Source of the DNA: Paenibacillus sp. 19GGS1-52
GTDB lineage: Bacteria > Bacillota > Bacilli > Paenibacillales > Paenibacillaceae
Assembly: GCF_022369515.1 (NCBI RefSeq)
Contig: NZ_CP059724.1
Coordinates: forward strand, 5,084,001 to 5,148,000
Direction: 5' to 3'
DNA length: 64,000 nt
Below the pieces are notes generated by a model. It was not told the origin of the DNA, ran no database searches, and saw only the letters and a list, made by a program, of their open reading frames with translations. Below are positions 25,920-35,456 of the stretch, in pieces. The position numbers and the translations under genes were made by a program. How positions within the stretch are numbered: position 1 is the stretch's first letter; each line of letters begins with the position of its first letter.

Positions 25920-27167
25920 TTACTCCCGCCGGCCGCTGACCACGTAGACCGGATTCATCCCCTCGAAACGGGTCATCCCCAGGATCGGCTTGCCGCGCGA
26001 AGCCTGCAGCATCGTCACTTCTACCTTAAGCCCGGCGCTGCGCAAGGCCTCCATACTTCCATGCAGGGTCTCGATGGTGATCGCTCCCACCACAATTCGT
26101 CCCTCTGGACGCAGGCGGGCTGCGCACAGCGCTATAATCGCCGCCAGTTCGCCACCACTGCCGCCAATAAATACTGCGTCCGGGTCCGGCAACGCCTCTA
26201 AGCCCTGCGGTGCCTTATCATGAATAATCGTAAAATCAGCGCGGAATTTACGCCGGTTAGCTTCCATATTGGGCAGGTTCTCCGCCCCTTTTTCAAGGGC
26301 ATAGACTCTGCCGCGCCGCGCAATCCGCGCACATTCCGCCGCTACCGCACCCGAACCGGAGCCGATATCCCAGACGACTGCATCGTCCGCCAGATTCAGC
26401 TCTGACAATACGAAGGCGCGTACCTCGCGCTTCGTAATAAGGCCTTTTTCCGGCCGCCGCTGTTGAAATGTTTCGTCCGGATAGGCGAACCCGCGCCGTG
26501 AACCCAAGCCTGAACTTGAACCTGAATCTGAACCGCCATCCGGCTTCCACCGCAAAATAACGATATTAAGTGCAGCAAATTCAGCCTGCCTAAGCTGCTC
26601 CAGCCCCCAGAACTGGCAGTTCTCCTCCGGCCCGCCTAAACGTTCGCAAACAAAAGCCTCGTACTCCGTCATCCCGAACTCGATCAGATATGCGGCTATA
26701 CGAGCCGGACTATTCTCTTCATCGGTCAGCAGTGCAACCTTCTGCTTGCCGTCCATTCGTTGGGCTAATCCAGCCATCGGGCGTCCGTGCAGGCTTATTA
26801 ACTCGGCATCCTGCCAGCTGTCCCCAAGCCGGGAAAAAGCCAGCTGTACGCTGCTGTAATGTGGAATCACCTCGACATGCGCCGCCCCAAATCTTCGGAC
26901 CAGATAACCGGCAATGCCGTAAAATAACGGATCTCCAGATGCCAGCACAACAGTCTTCCGCGTTTTCCACAGCCCTGCCAGCTTGTCCGCGAAGAGATTT
27001 AGGCCACCTTTTAGAGCAATCTTTTCCCCGCCATATTGGCTGAAAAAATCCAGTTGTCTCTCGCCGCCAAACAGCACCTCGCTCTCCAGCACCTTGCGCA
27101 GACTTAGTGGTGTCAGCCCGCCAGCCCCGTCCTCACCAATACCGATGACATAAATTACATTACCCAC
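25920..27167 (-). CDS. cbiET: Fused cobalt-precorrin C5/C15-methyltransferase and C12 decarboxylase (CbiE-CbiT)
   Basis: The 415-residue product has a CbiE-like tetrapyrrole methylase domain (1-205, IYVIGIGEDGAGGLTPLS). A Ser/Gly linker leads to a CbiT-like Rossmann methyltransferase (about 240-415) with VWDIGSGSGAVAAECAR as the SAM loop. This equals CobL of the aerobic route and methylates C5 and C15 with decarboxylation at C12. Its start overlaps the cbiD stop by eight bases. It is the last gene before the repeat-filled gap. Confidence 0.95.
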   Translation of the reverse strand: MGNVIYVIGIGEDGAGGLTPLSLRKVLESEVLFGGERQLDFFSQYGGEKIALKGGLNLFADKLAGLWKTRKTVVLASGDPLFYGIAGYLVRRFGAAHVEVIPHYSSVQLAFSRLGDSWQDAELISLHGRPMAGLAQRMDGKQKVALLTDEENSPARIAAYLIEFGMTEYEAFVCERLGGPEENCQFWGLEQLRQAEFAALNIVILRWKPDGGSDSGSSSGLGSRRGFAYPDETFQQRRPEKGLITKREVRAFVLSELNLADDAVVWDIGSGSGAVAAECARIARRGRVYALEKGAENLPNMEANRRKFRADFTIIHDKAPQGLEALPDPDAVFIGGSGGELAAIIALCAARLRPEGRIVVGAITIETLHGSMEALRSAGLKVEVTMLQASRGKPILGMTRFEGMNPVYVVSGRRE

Positions 27168-28320
27168 AGATTTCTGCCCTCCCTAGCACTCGGCCCTTCA
27201 TGGTGATCAACACCATCTCTACGGTCATTTGTCCGCCTACATGTTTCAGGCAATGGCTGCAAGCATGGTGACAGATCCGCTCAAAAAAAACACTATTCCC
27301 AGCCTCTGTCATCAGATCAACTACCTGCGAGGCGGTGTTCGCAGCAGCAACCTCTGCTACCATTGCTTCCTCCGCTCCTGCCTCGACGGCCAGCTGTGCA
27401 AGAAAGTTGAAATCGACCGGGGCGTTTTTGGAGTGAATCAGCATAGCTCCTTGCGCTACTTTGGAGTATTTACCTGCCATGCCGACGAGTGTAACCTTGG
27501 TGATTCCATAAGCTTTGGCATGCTCCAGTGAGAAGCCAACATATTCCCCCATCTGCACAAAAGCTTCCTCCGGAAGCTCGGGGAACATCGCTATCGCATA
27601 TTTCTCACTGCTGCCGCCAGTCGTTAATACAATTTGCTTGTTCCCGGAGGCGGCAGCGACCGAGATCGCCTGCTGCACACTTGCCTTGTAAGCCTCGGTT
27701 GAGAAGGGAGTCACTACGCCGCGCGTACCCAGAATCGAGATGCCACCCAGGATTCCAAGCCTGGCGTTAAGTGTCTTGAGCGCAATGACTTCACCTTCCG
27801 GCACGCTGATAACTACACGTACTCCCCTTGCCGCGCCGTGCTCCTCCAGCACCTCAGACACAGCCTCTTCAATCATCCGTCTCGGCACAGGATTAATGGC
27901 CGCTTCACCCACCGATATCGGAAGCCCTGGCTTCGTCACCCGCCCGACCCCGCGGCCTCCGTCAATCTCGATGCCGGGTTCATCCCGCCAACTAACACTG
28001 GCCTCTATCCACGCCTGATGCGTTGCATCAGGATCGTCTCCGGCATCCTTCACCGTAGCACACGTTGCCGAGACCCCTCCGTGGCGCTGCCACCCAGTCA
28101 ACTGAAAGGTATGGCTAAAGCCTGCGGGCAGATACACATCTGCCGTCTCCGGAGCCTTGCCTGTGAGCAGCAGAATGGCCGCACCTTTGGCGGCTGCGGT
28201 CGCGCAAGCGCCAGTGGTGTAGCCGCGGCGCAGCGGCATATCTGTCTCCGCTGCGCCGGGCTTCCCTGCTGAAACACTATTGTTCGGCGAGTTCCGCAAG
28301 TTCTTTGAGTTCTTACTCAT
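27160..28320 (-). CDS. cbiD: Cobalt-precorrin-5B C1-methyltransferase
   Basis: The 386-residue CbiD has a polar leader (1-28), the RRGYTTGACATAAAKGA signature and the GRGVGRVTKPGL and GTRGVVTPFS motifs. It adds the C1 methyl group after CbiG action in the anaerobic pathway. It sits between cbiC and cbiET on the minus strand. A Cys/His cluster (ICHHACSHC) near the C-terminus is a notable possible metal-binding patch. Confidence 0.95.
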   Translation of the reverse strand: MSKNSKNLRNSPNNSVSAGKPGAAETDMPLRRGYTTGACATAAAKGAAILLLTGKAPETADVYLPAGFSHTFQLTGWQRHGGVSATCATVKDAGDDPDATHQAWIEASVSWRDEPGIEIDGGRGVGRVTKPGLPISVGEAAINPVPRRMIEEAVSEVLEEHGAARGVRVVISVPEGEVIALKTLNARLGILGGISILGTRGVVTPFSTEAYKASVQQAISVAAASGNKQIVLTTGGSSEKYAIAMFPELPEEAFVQMGEYVGFSLEHAKAYGITKVTLVGMAGKYSKVAQGAMLIHSKNAPVDFNFLAQLAVEAGAEEAMVAEVAAANTASQVVDLMTEAGNSVFFERICHHACSHCLKHVGGQMTVEMVLITMKGRVLGRAEICG

Positions 28321-28374
28321 CGCAATCCCCTCTTTGGCTGAATGGTGATTAGGTAGGACTGTTGACTTAACAGC

Positions 28375-29040
28375 TTATCCTTGTTGTTCTGCGGCATGGC
28401 GGACGGCGAGCAGGCTAAGGGCATTGACCGCGGCAACTACAACCGTACTGCCGCCTTTACGGCCGATATTACTGATATAAGGAATATCCAGCTTGCGCAG
28501 CTCATCCTTCGATTCCGCTGCAGACACGAAGCCAACTGGCATGCCGATCACGAGCCCGGGCTGGGCGGCGCCTTCTTTTACCAGACGGATCAGTTCCAAC
28601 AGCGCAGTTGGCGCATTTCCGATGACAAAGATTCCACCCGGTGCTTCAGCACAGGCTTTGCGCATTGCGATAATAGCACGGGTAACGCCAAGTGCCTTAG
28701 CTTCTTCCATAACATCCGGATCGGAAATATGCACTCTCACATCCCCGCCGTATTGGTGTATCCGCGCCTTGGCGATCCCCGCTTCGATCATGCGCACATC
28801 AGCAACAATCGGTTTTCCCGCCAAAATAGCCGCAATGCCTGCTTCGATAGCCTGAGGATGAAAGACGAGACTGCGTCCCAGTTCAAAATCAGCCGAAGCA
28901 TGTATAATCCGTTGCACAATCGGATACTGCTGCGCTGTGAAATCATGCTCCCCCAGCTCCGCAGTAATCATTTGAAAGCTCAAACCTTCTATTTCTTGCG
29001 GCTGCACCGTCAACGGCTTGAATTCTGTTCCAAAATCCAT
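28375..29040 (-). CDS. cbiC: Precorrin-8X / cobalt-precorrin-8 methylmutase
   Basis: The 221-residue CbiC/CobH is recognised by RIIHASADFELGRSLVFHP, which contains the conserved catalytic His, and by GNAPTALLELIRL and GMPVGFVSAAESK. It moves the C11 methyl to C12, giving cobyrinate. It lies 27 bases after cbiJ in the same transcript. The start follows GAGGAGC. Confidence 0.96.
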   Translation of the reverse strand: MDFGTEFKPLTVQPQEIEGLSFQMITAELGEHDFTAQQYPIVQRIIHASADFELGRSLVFHPQAIEAGIAAILAGKPIVADVRMIEAGIAKARIHQYGGDVRVHISDPDVMEEAKALGVTRAIIAMRKACAEAPGGIFVIGNAPTALLELIRLVKEGAAQPGLVIGMPVGFVSAAESKDELRKLDIPYISNIGRKGGSTVVVAAVNALSLLAVRHAAEQQG

Positions 29041-29067
29041 ATACGCTCCTCATTTCCTGTAAAAGCT

Positions 29068-29835
29068 TTATCTACCCAACTTATCCAAAGCGGCGATAAT
29101 ATCGTCAAAAGAGTCATAGACCTCACTAAACTGCGCCACAGGTCGGGTTATCAAAATAACATAAAGACCCATTTCGAGTGCCGCATATAGCTTCTCATCG
29201 ACAGAACCCTCCGCTCCGCTCTCTTTGGTAATCATCACTTGGATACCGTACTGCCGATATAACGCCTCATTGAGCTCTCGTGAAAAAGGGCCCTGCAGCG
29301 CTATAATATTCCGCTGTTCTATGCCTAGAGCCACACATTTCTCCATATTCTCCAGGCAGGGCAGCAGCCTGACTATCATTCGAATATTTGGATCACCCAG
29401 TAGCTGTTCCGCAAAAATCTCCAGCGTCTTGCCACCCGTTGTCAGCATAATCGAGCCTTGCAGCTCTTTGGCCTGACGAGCGGCTTCCTCGTAGGAAGAG
29501 GTGACAATCAGCCGTGGATGATTGGCATAGGAAAGACTGCGCCGCTCATACCGAAGGTATGGCAGGCCGAGTGCGGCCGCGGCAGCGATAGCATTAGTGT
29601 GAGCCTCGAGTGCAAAGGGATGGCTGCCATCCACTACGGCGCGATAATTCCCTTCTTGCAGCAGCGCGATCATGCTGTCTTTATCCAACCTGCCAACACG
29701 AGTCTTAAAAGAGGCAGCGCCTAAGCGATCTGCCGCACTTTGCGTCACGACCGATGCCAGCAGCAATACCCCTTGGCGCTCCAAAGTCAGCGCTAATTCT
29801 CTGGCATCACTGGTGCCGCATAACATAAATATCAT
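29068..29835 (-). CDS. cbiJ: Cobalt-precorrin-6A reductase
   Basis: The 255-residue CbiJ/CobK has an N-terminal nucleotide loop FMLCGTSDARELALTL, VVDGSHPFA and the MITKESGAEGSVDEKLYAA segment typical of the family. It reduces the macrocycle at C18-C19 using NAD(P)H. The start is five bases after the cbiH-cbiX fusion, so the two are tightly coupled. Confidence 0.94.
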   Translation of the reverse strand: MIFMLCGTSDARELALTLERQGVLLLASVVTQSAADRLGAASFKTRVGRLDKDSMIALLQEGNYRAVVDGSHPFALEAHTNAIAAAAALGLPYLRYERRSLSYANHPRLIVTSSYEEAARQAKELQGSIMLTTGGKTLEIFAEQLLGDPNIRMIVRLLPCLENMEKCVALGIEQRNIIALQGPFSRELNEALYRQYGIQVMITKESGAEGSVDEKLYAALEMGLYVILITRPVAQFSEVYDSFDDIIAALDKLGR

Positions 29836-29840
29836 GACGG

Positions 29841-31844
29841 TTACCGGCCCACAGAGTCGGGTGCTGAAGTTACTGGGGTTGTTGGAACTGCTACTCTATG
29901 TTCATGCGTATGCCCCTCATGTCCATGACCTTGCACTTGTCCGCGCGTATGTCCCTGTTCGTGCATATGTCCATGATGTTCTCCATGACCCCCGTGTTCC
30001 CCATGTCCCTCTTCACCATGCTGTTGGTGGTTGTGGTTGTGATCGTGGTGGTCATGGTTGTCATGGGTGTGGTCATGGTTGTGATCATGATGTTCGGCCG
30101 CTTCATCACGATATCTGCAGTTGTCGCAGTTGGCAAAGGATTGGCCAATTAGCGTCTCCTCAATCCGCTCGGTCATCAAGTCGGCAAGCAGGGGATGAAG
30201 ACCCAAATAACTGCCGATTTCAACTTCAAGCTCCGGGTGAGCAGCGGCAAATAAGGCTACCATCTCCGTAAATTGCTGCATCAGCAATCCATTAAATAGC
30301 AAATACGGCAGCACAACAATTCTACGCGCGCCCAGAGCCAAACAACGCTCTAGACCTTCCGGCAAGGAAGGTTTCGCAATGGCTATGAAGCAGCTCTCGA
30401 CACTTTTATAGTTAGTTTTTTCCCATAACAGGCGCGTCATTTTGTAGAAATCGCTATTCGCATCCGGGTCGCTGCCCCCACGGCCCATTACAAGTACAAT
30501 CGTATCTTTATCCTCAACATCCTCAACCTTTGCTGGGTGAGCCTCTGCGTGTTCCGGCTGCACTACTGGCTGAGCTTCCTTGATCCGGTCCAGCAAAATA
30601 TCCACCGCTTTGTCCTGCACGCCTATTGGGCGGCCATACACAAATTGCACAGCAGGATACTTGAGTTTGGCCTGGTCGATAGCCATTGGAATATCCAGCT
30701 TGGAATGTCCGGCTGCGAACAAAATAATCGGCACCACATAAACCGTGCTGGCCCCTCCGCGGATACAGTTATCAATGCCTTCAGCAATCGAAGGCTGCGC
30801 CAATTCTATAAAACAGGTCTCGAAGGTTAGCTCGGGCTTCCGGGCTGCAAGCAGATCCGCAAATTCCCGCAGCTCAACGTTACCCTCCATGACTCTGCTG
30901 CCATGTCCCACGAGTAATACGGTCTTCACTTCTTGTTCTGCTGCTGTGCTGCTTGTAACCTTGCTCTCTACTACCACGCCTGCCTTCATCTCCATGCTGC
31001 TCTTGGCAGAAGCAGCCAAGCTCCAAGGCTCCGCCGCTGTTCGCAGCCGCTCATGCGGCTTCAAGTCTTGGGTCTCCGCTCCCAGGCTGTACTTGCGCTC
31101 GTAGCCACGCGGCGTCACCATTAGACCCTCATACACCATCGTGGCTGAGTTGCCAACCACCACGGTAGACAGCATTCCGATCTCATGCTCCAGCATATCT
31201 TGAAGTGTTGTAACTATGGTCTGCTGCTTGTCTCGGTAGGCGCTTTTGACAATCCCCACTGGAGTAGCCGGATCACGATAACGCAGCAAAATATTGCGCG
31301 CTTCCTCAATCTGACGCGTCCGTTTCCCACTGCGTGGATTGTAGAAGGCAATTACAAAATCAGCTGCGCCCGCCGCCTCAACACGTGTGGCTATCGTCTC
31401 CCAAGGCGTAAGATGATCGCTTAGACTGATGGTACAAGCATCATGCATAATCGGTGCACCGAGCAGTGAAGAACAGGATTGAATCGCAGAGATACCGGGA
31501 ATCACCTCAACCTCCACACCCTCTGCGCGGTTCCAGCCTCGCTCGATCAACACCTCGTAGACCAAACCAGCCATGCCATATACGCCAGCATCTCCGCTGG
31601 AAATCACCGCAATTATCTGCCCAGCTTCCGCTCTGCGCACTGCTTCCTGCGCCCGGCTGACCTCTTCGGTCATGCCTGTTCCGACAATTTCCTGCTGGTG
31701 AAGCAGCGGTTTAATAAGATCCACATAGGTGTTATAACCGATCACTGCCTCACTTTCCTCAAGCGCAGCCAGAGCGCGGCCCGTAATATGCTCCAGCGCA
31801 CCAGGGCCAAAGCCAATAATAAGCAGTTTGCCTCGTTTCTTCAT
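29841..31844 (-). CDS. cbiH: Fusion of cobalt-precorrin-3 C17-methyltransferase and sirohydrochlorin cobaltochelatase (CbiH-CbiX)
   Basis: From the ATG at 31844 (after GGGGGAA) the product is 667 residues. The first part, to about 255, is a CbiH/CobJ methylase (KLLIIGFGPGALEHITG, VISSGDAGVYGMAG, ITSL-type ring-contraction core). The second, about 305-555, is a long CbiX chelatase with two related halves: LLVGHGSRVMEGN with GHSKLDIP, then VLVMGRGGSDPD with LPYLLFNG. A CDNC pair follows, like the Fe-S-binding MXCXXC of Bacillus megaterium CbiX. The tail is an extreme His-rich segment likely to bind cobalt. One polypeptide would insert cobalt and later contract the ring. Confidence 0.92.
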   Translation of the reverse strand: MKKRGKLLIIGFGPGALEHITGRALAALEESEAVIGYNTYVDLIKPLLHQQEIVGTGMTEEVSRAQEAVRRAEAGQIIAVISSGDAGVYGMAGLVYEVLIERGWNRAEGVEVEVIPGISAIQSCSSLLGAPIMHDACTISLSDHLTPWETIATRVEAAGAADFVIAFYNPRSGKRTRQIEEARNILLRYRDPATPVGIVKSAYRDKQQTIVTTLQDMLEHEIGMLSTVVVGNSATMVYEGLMVTPRGYERKYSLGAETQDLKPHERLRTAAEPWSLAASAKSSMEMKAGVVVESKVTSSTAAEQEVKTVLLVGHGSRVMEGNVELREFADLLAARKPELTFETCFIELAQPSIAEGIDNCIRGGASTVYVVPIILFAAGHSKLDIPMAIDQAKLKYPAVQFVYGRPIGVQDKAVDILLDRIKEAQPVVQPEHAEAHPAKVEDVEDKDTIVLVMGRGGSDPDANSDFYKMTRLLWEKTNYKSVESCFIAIAKPSLPEGLERCLALGARRIVVLPYLLFNGLLMQQFTEMVALFAAAHPELEVEIGSYLGLHPLLADLMTERIEETLIGQSFANCDNCRYRDEAAEHHDHNHDHTHDNHDHHDHNHNHQQHGEEGHGEHGGHGEHHGHMHEQGHTRGQVQGHGHEGHTHEHRVAVPTTPVTSAPDSVGR

Positions 31845-32048
31845 GTCGCTTCCCCCGTTCACTTAATCAATTCAAATTTGTGCAGACTATAACTTTCAAT
31901 CTACTTGTGAAATCATGTATTTTTTACAGCTTATTCTCTATAAATTGCCTTCAAAAGACAGTTTGTTGTATGAACTACAGGATTGTCATTCGATAGGGAC
32001 GCTACGATTCGTAAAAGATGGATATGATCCAACATTTCATTAATTTAG

Positions 32049-32108
32049 TGTGTATCAGAATAAGAATGCTGTATTTCATCCAGCATTTGGAGCCGAGATT
32101 CTGACACT
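32049..32108. other. Two-stem hairpin in the cbiO-cbiH gap
   Basis: TCAGAAT (32055-32061) pairs with ATTCTGA (32098-32104), and AATGCTG (32065-32071) pairs with CAGCATT (32081-32087) inside. It lies just past the cbiO stop in a gap of about 290 bases before the cbiH-cbiX start. No T tract follows on the minus strand, so it looks more like an RNA stabiliser or processing site than a terminator. Confidence 0.35.
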
Positions 32109-32131
32109 TTTAGCATTAGCTCGAGCATGAA

Positions 32132-33013
32132 TCAGCTCATATCCTCATTTAGCAGCAGACTCAGCATAGCTTTGAAATCCCCGGCATCACGCGGCGCCGT
32201 CCGGCCTGCGGTCAGCCGCTGTGGCAAGCTCTGCCATAAATCAGCCAACAGCGGCAGCTCCAATCCTATAGCCTGCAGCGCCTCCCGCTCAGCGAAGATG
32301 TCAGCCGGTGTTCCCGCAGCAAAACACCTTCCTGCCTCTAGCACAATCACCCAATCCGCCCAGCGGTAGGCCAGATTCATATCATGTGTGGCCATCACGA
32401 TCGTTGTGCCTTGCTGATGAATGGCCTCAAGCGCCTCCAGCAGCAGAGTTTCGGACAATGGGTCCAGATAAGAGGTCGGTTCATCCAGCAAAAGAAGCTC
32501 TGGCTCCATCGCCATAACACCTGCGAGAGCCGTGCGTTTCTTTTGGCCCAGACTGAGCTGATGGATGGGCTTATCACTTAAGGAGGTCAGGTCCAGCCGC
32601 TCCAATACCTCATGACAGCGCCGTAGAATCGTCTCCTCATCCATTCCGGCATTGCGCAGCCCGAACGATACATCCTCCAGCGGCGTATTTAGAATCAGTT
32701 GCTGCTCCGGGTCCTGGAAGACCAGTCCGACACTGCGGCGCAGGGCGGCCAGGTCTTTTTTAGAGTAGGATAATTCTGCTCCTGCCCTGATCACCACGCC
32801 ACTCTGTGGTCGCAGAATGCCGACAGCCTGCAGAAACATCGTCGATTTACCAGAACCGTTATGGCCGAGTATAGCCGTTCGACAACCTGTAGGAATGGCA
32901 ATGCTTAAGCCTTGCAGCGCTGGCAGCACCGTATCGGGATATCTATAAACAACTTCCTCAAAAGCCAGACAGTACTCCTTGTGTTCCTTGTGTTCCTTAT
33001 GTTCTTCGTACAT
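32132..33013 (-). CDS. cbiO: Cobalt ECF transporter ATPase
   Basis: The 293-residue ABC ATPase has Walker A GHNGSGKST, the signature QLSLGQKKRTALAGVMA and Walker B LLLLDEPTSYLDP. The Q-loop (VFQDPEQQL) carries the usual QDPE of ECF ATPases. It powers CbiMNQ-type cobalt import. The N-terminus has a short tandem EHKEHKEHKEY run encoded by a nonamer-type repeat. It is 29 bases after cbiQ. Confidence 0.93.
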   Translation of the reverse strand: MYEEHKEHKEHKEYCLAFEEVVYRYPDTVLPALQGLSIAIPTGCRTAILGHNGSGKSTMFLQAVGILRPQSGVVIRAGAELSYSKKDLAALRRSVGLVFQDPEQQLILNTPLEDVSFGLRNAGMDEETILRRCHEVLERLDLTSLSDKPIHQLSLGQKKRTALAGVMAMEPELLLLDEPTSYLDPLSETLLLEALEAIHQQGTTIVMATHDMNLAYRWADWVIVLEAGRCFAAGTPADIFAEREALQAIGLELPLLADLWQSLPQRLTAGRTAPRDAGDFKAMLSLLLNEDMS

Positions 33014-33042
33014 TGGGATCTCCTCAATATTTACTTAAGCTG

Positions 33043-33834
33043 TCATGTACTCCACATCATCCACAGCTGGGCCAGCAGCAAAGCTGTTATTCCAGCATAG
33101 GCCTCGATAACATACCTGCGCGGAACCGATCGTGATACATAAGGTGGCATAGAAATTTCACCGGTAAAGCCTCGGGTCAGGAGTCCCTGTGAGAGTCCGT
33201 AATAGCGATGCATGGTTTTGGCGAGCAATCCACCCGCCATACCTGCGAACTCTTTTAGCTGGGCCACGAACCCTCTGTTACCGCCGCGCAGCCGCCGAGC
33301 CAGCAGCATTCCATGCGCGGTATCCCCCAGCAGAAACAGAAAACGATACATGATAAGCATGAGTTCCAGCACAATCTGCGGCATCCGCAGCTTACGAAGC
33401 ACCTGCAGCAACTCGCCAAACGGCGTGGTGAAGATGATAAACAAGAAGCAGGTCATGCAGGCCGCTACTCGTGCGAGCAGCAGGCTTCCACGCAGGATGC
33501 CCGCAGTCGTAATATAGAGTGAAACTGAAGATAACGGAAGATGGACGGACATCACAGCTTCTGGAACTGCCTGTTGCCCCATCTCAATTAGTAGGGCAGG
33601 CAGACTTATACAGTAAAACAACAGCGCCGAGCCGAGCAGCAGACTGTACGTACGCAACGGAATTCTGGCATAGCCGATACACCACTGGATCATCCAGAGC
33701 GAGATTGCCAGCTGTAAAACCGGATGTAGCAGATAGGACAGAATGAACATTACCGCCGCGAATGCGCTTTTCCACATTGGTGATAGGTGTCGGAAAGCGT
33801 TCGTATAGGAAAGGGCATCAATTCTTCTGATCAT
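33043..33834 (-). CDS. cbiQ: Cobalt ECF transporter T component
   Basis: The 263-residue membrane protein has about five to six helices and the two coupling-helix motifs of EcfT proteins, ARRLRGGNRG and LLTRGFTGEI-type arginine motifs. It links the ATPase to the CbiM/CbiN substrate part. Its start overlaps the end of cbiN by 17 bases. Confidence 0.92.
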   Translation of the reverse strand: MIRRIDALSYTNAFRHLSPMWKSAFAAVMFILSYLLHPVLQLAISLWMIQWCIGYARIPLRTYSLLLGSALLFYCISLPALLIEMGQQAVPEAVMSVHLPLSSVSLYITTAGILRGSLLLARVAACMTCFLFIIFTTPFGELLQVLRKLRMPQIVLELMLIMYRFLFLLGDTAHGMLLARRLRGGNRGFVAQLKEFAGMAGGLLAKTMHRYYGLSQGLLTRGFTGEISMPPYVSRSVPRRYVIEAYAGITALLLAQLWMMWST

Positions 33835-34114
33835 GAGGATTCTGCCGCTCTTGTCTGCCTTTCAACAGACCAATCGTATAGCCGATGACTCCAGCACCTA
33901 TGGCAGCCTGCAGCGCGAACAGCATACTTTCCGTTTCTGCGGGCAATTCAGTCAGCGGCTTAAACCAAGGCTTATATCCAGGATCAATCTCGCTGATCGC
34001 TCCTTCTGCGGCATCATCAGCCCCACCGAAATCACCGTTCACAAATAGCAGAGGAAGCACGACCAGCAGGATAACCACCAGCAGCATTAATCCGTTTCTC
34101 CATCTGGCAGTCAT
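33818..34114 (-). CDS. cbiN: Cobalt transport accessory protein
   Basis: The 98-residue protein has one N-terminal and one C-terminal membrane helix with an outside loop, including [20 protein letters not shown] and KPWFKPL. That is the classic CbiN layout, and CbiN is needed with CbiM for Co2+ uptake. It overlaps cbiM by four bases (ATGA) and cbiQ by 17. Confidence 0.92.
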   Translation of the reverse strand: MTARWRNGLMLLVVILLVVLPLLFVNGDFGGADDAAEGAISEIDPGYKPWFKPLTELPAETESMLFALQAAIGAGVIGYTIGLLKGRQERQNPHDQKN

Positions 34115-34878
34115 TCAAATCCCCTTCCTTTCGTTTCGCGTTTGAGTAGTGACAGCTCATTAGGACTATAGGATCTTAACCAATTCCAGAGCAGCACGGT
34201 CAGCAGTCCTTCACTAATCGCCAGCGGAATCTGGGTCACCGCAAAAATACTGCCAAACTTCAGAAAGGATGCAAGCACTCCGCCCTCTGCTGCTGGAAAA
34301 GCCACCGCGAGCTGAAAGGAAGTCACGACATAAGTCATGAGATCAGCGATAAAGGCTGCAGCAAATACCGCCAGCTTCTCACGGGGCGTCAGCTTCATCA
34401 CCAGCTTATAAACTGCATATCCGGCAAAAGGACCTGCCACTGCCATCGAGAAGGCGTTCGCTCCAAGTGTCGTAATCCCGCCGTGTGCCAGCAGCAGTGC
34501 TTGAAACAGCAATACAATCGAGCCAATCACGCTCATGGGCAGGGGTCCAAGCATCACTGCACCTAGTCCTGTCCCTGTAGGATGGGAGCTGCTTCCGGTT
34601 ACAGAAGGCAGCTTCATCGCTGACAATACAAAGGTGAATGCCCCCGCCAGACCCAGCAGCAGCTTCAACTCCGGGTTGTCCCTGGTCATTTTCTTGAGCT
34701 TCAGAATACCGCAGACAAAGAAGGGTACAAAAGCCAGCCACCAGAATACGGCCCAGCCTATAGGCAGAAATCCTTCCATAATGTGCATTGCCTGCGCTGT
34801 TCCCGGTTCATTGAACAGTAAATAAAGCGTAAATCCAGCCACCATCGCCGTGAATTTCCATAGGCTGCGTGGTTTCAT
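34111..34878 (-). CDS. cbiM: Cobalt ECF transporter substrate-binding membrane protein
   Basis: I start at the ATG at 34878 after GGGAGG, giving 255 residues. A longer frame to 34989 would run through the riboswitch terminator. After a leader helix comes the mature N-terminus MHIMEGFLP, whose Met-His-X-Met/His motif binds the metal in CbiM/NikM proteins. About seven helices follow, with the conserved [12 protein letters not shown] loop. It is the first gene after the cobalamin riboswitch, so B12 should repress cobalt import. Confidence 0.94.
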   Translation of the reverse strand: MKPRSLWKFTAMVAGFTLYLLFNEPGTAQAMHIMEGFLPIGWAVFWWLAFVPFFVCGILKLKKMTRDNPELKLLLGLAGAFTFVLSAMKLPSVTGSSSHPTGTGLGAVMLGPLPMSVIGSIVLLFQALLLAHGGITTLGANAFSMAVAGPFAGYAVYKLVMKLTPREKLAVFAAAFIADLMTYVVTSFQLAVAFPAAEGGVLASFLKFGSIFAVTQIPLAISEGLLTVLLWNWLRSYSPNELSLLKRETKGRGFE

Positions 34879-34920
34879 ACGTTTGCCTCCCTGATTTTTT
34901 ATTTTGCAAAACAGAAAGCA

Positions 34921-34951
34921 AAAAAAACTCCCGCCCGTAGGGGTGGGAGTA
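34921..34951 (-). terminator. Terminator of the cobalamin riboswitch
   Basis: ACTCCC(A)CCC pairs with GGGCGGGAGT, followed by TTTTTTT on the minus strand. It lies between the B12 aptamer and cbiM and is the likely expression platform. Confidence 0.85.
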
Positions 34952-35125
34952 GTATGTACGTCATCAGATATGAAAGAGAACGCCATCACGCGCGCAGCAG
35001 CAGACCTGTCGCCTCATAAGCAGCAGAACTGAAAGGATCAGTCTTTTGCAGGAGTCATTAAAGTCTGCTCATGTCTCATTCACTAATTCGTACACCGCTC
35101 CTATCCGCGTAGAGTCGTGGTGTGC

Positions 35126-35305
35126 GGAAACAAGGTAGGTCTCCTGGCTTCGGCTGATAACGCCAACTCTTCGTCTTCCCCGGTAATCTCCGAGTGACCT
35201 ATTGAAGAGTGACTCACCTATACAGTGGCGGGACCGCTCGGGAGTTGCACCCGATTCCCTATTATCCCTTGACCTAAACCAAGGGCACCTTGTTTCATCG
35301 CTAAT
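35126..35305 (-). ncRNA. Cobalamin riboswitch upstream of cbiMNQO
   Basis: The minus strand shows the hallmarks in order: GGTGCCC near the 5' end, AATCGGGTGCAACTCCCGAGC, CCCGCCACTGT, the TCACTC segment and the B12 box AGCCAGGAGACCTACC. A terminator lies about 180 bases further on. Adenosylcobalamin is the known ligand class. It is the only B12 riboswitch I saw in the cluster. Confidence 0.95.
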
Positions 35306-35456
35306 TTATCCTGTACAGCATAGCGGAGTTGGGATACGGTGTCTGTGATAAAAGTGGAAGCGGACGTTATGAATTCTCTCGGGTACCCCTGCTGCGATTC
35401 ATGAAGAGCCAATTGATCATTCCAAGTTCCCGCTTGTTGTAACAGTGGCACTTAGC

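Noticed and set aside
29891-30152. Frames on both strands with Met/Thr/Val-rich products
   Set aside because: They are shadows of the His-codon-rich tail of the CbiH-CbiX fusion.
35126-35451. Open frame of 77 codons through the region upstream of cbiM
   Set aside because: It overlaps the cobalamin riboswitch aptamer, which fully explains the sequence.
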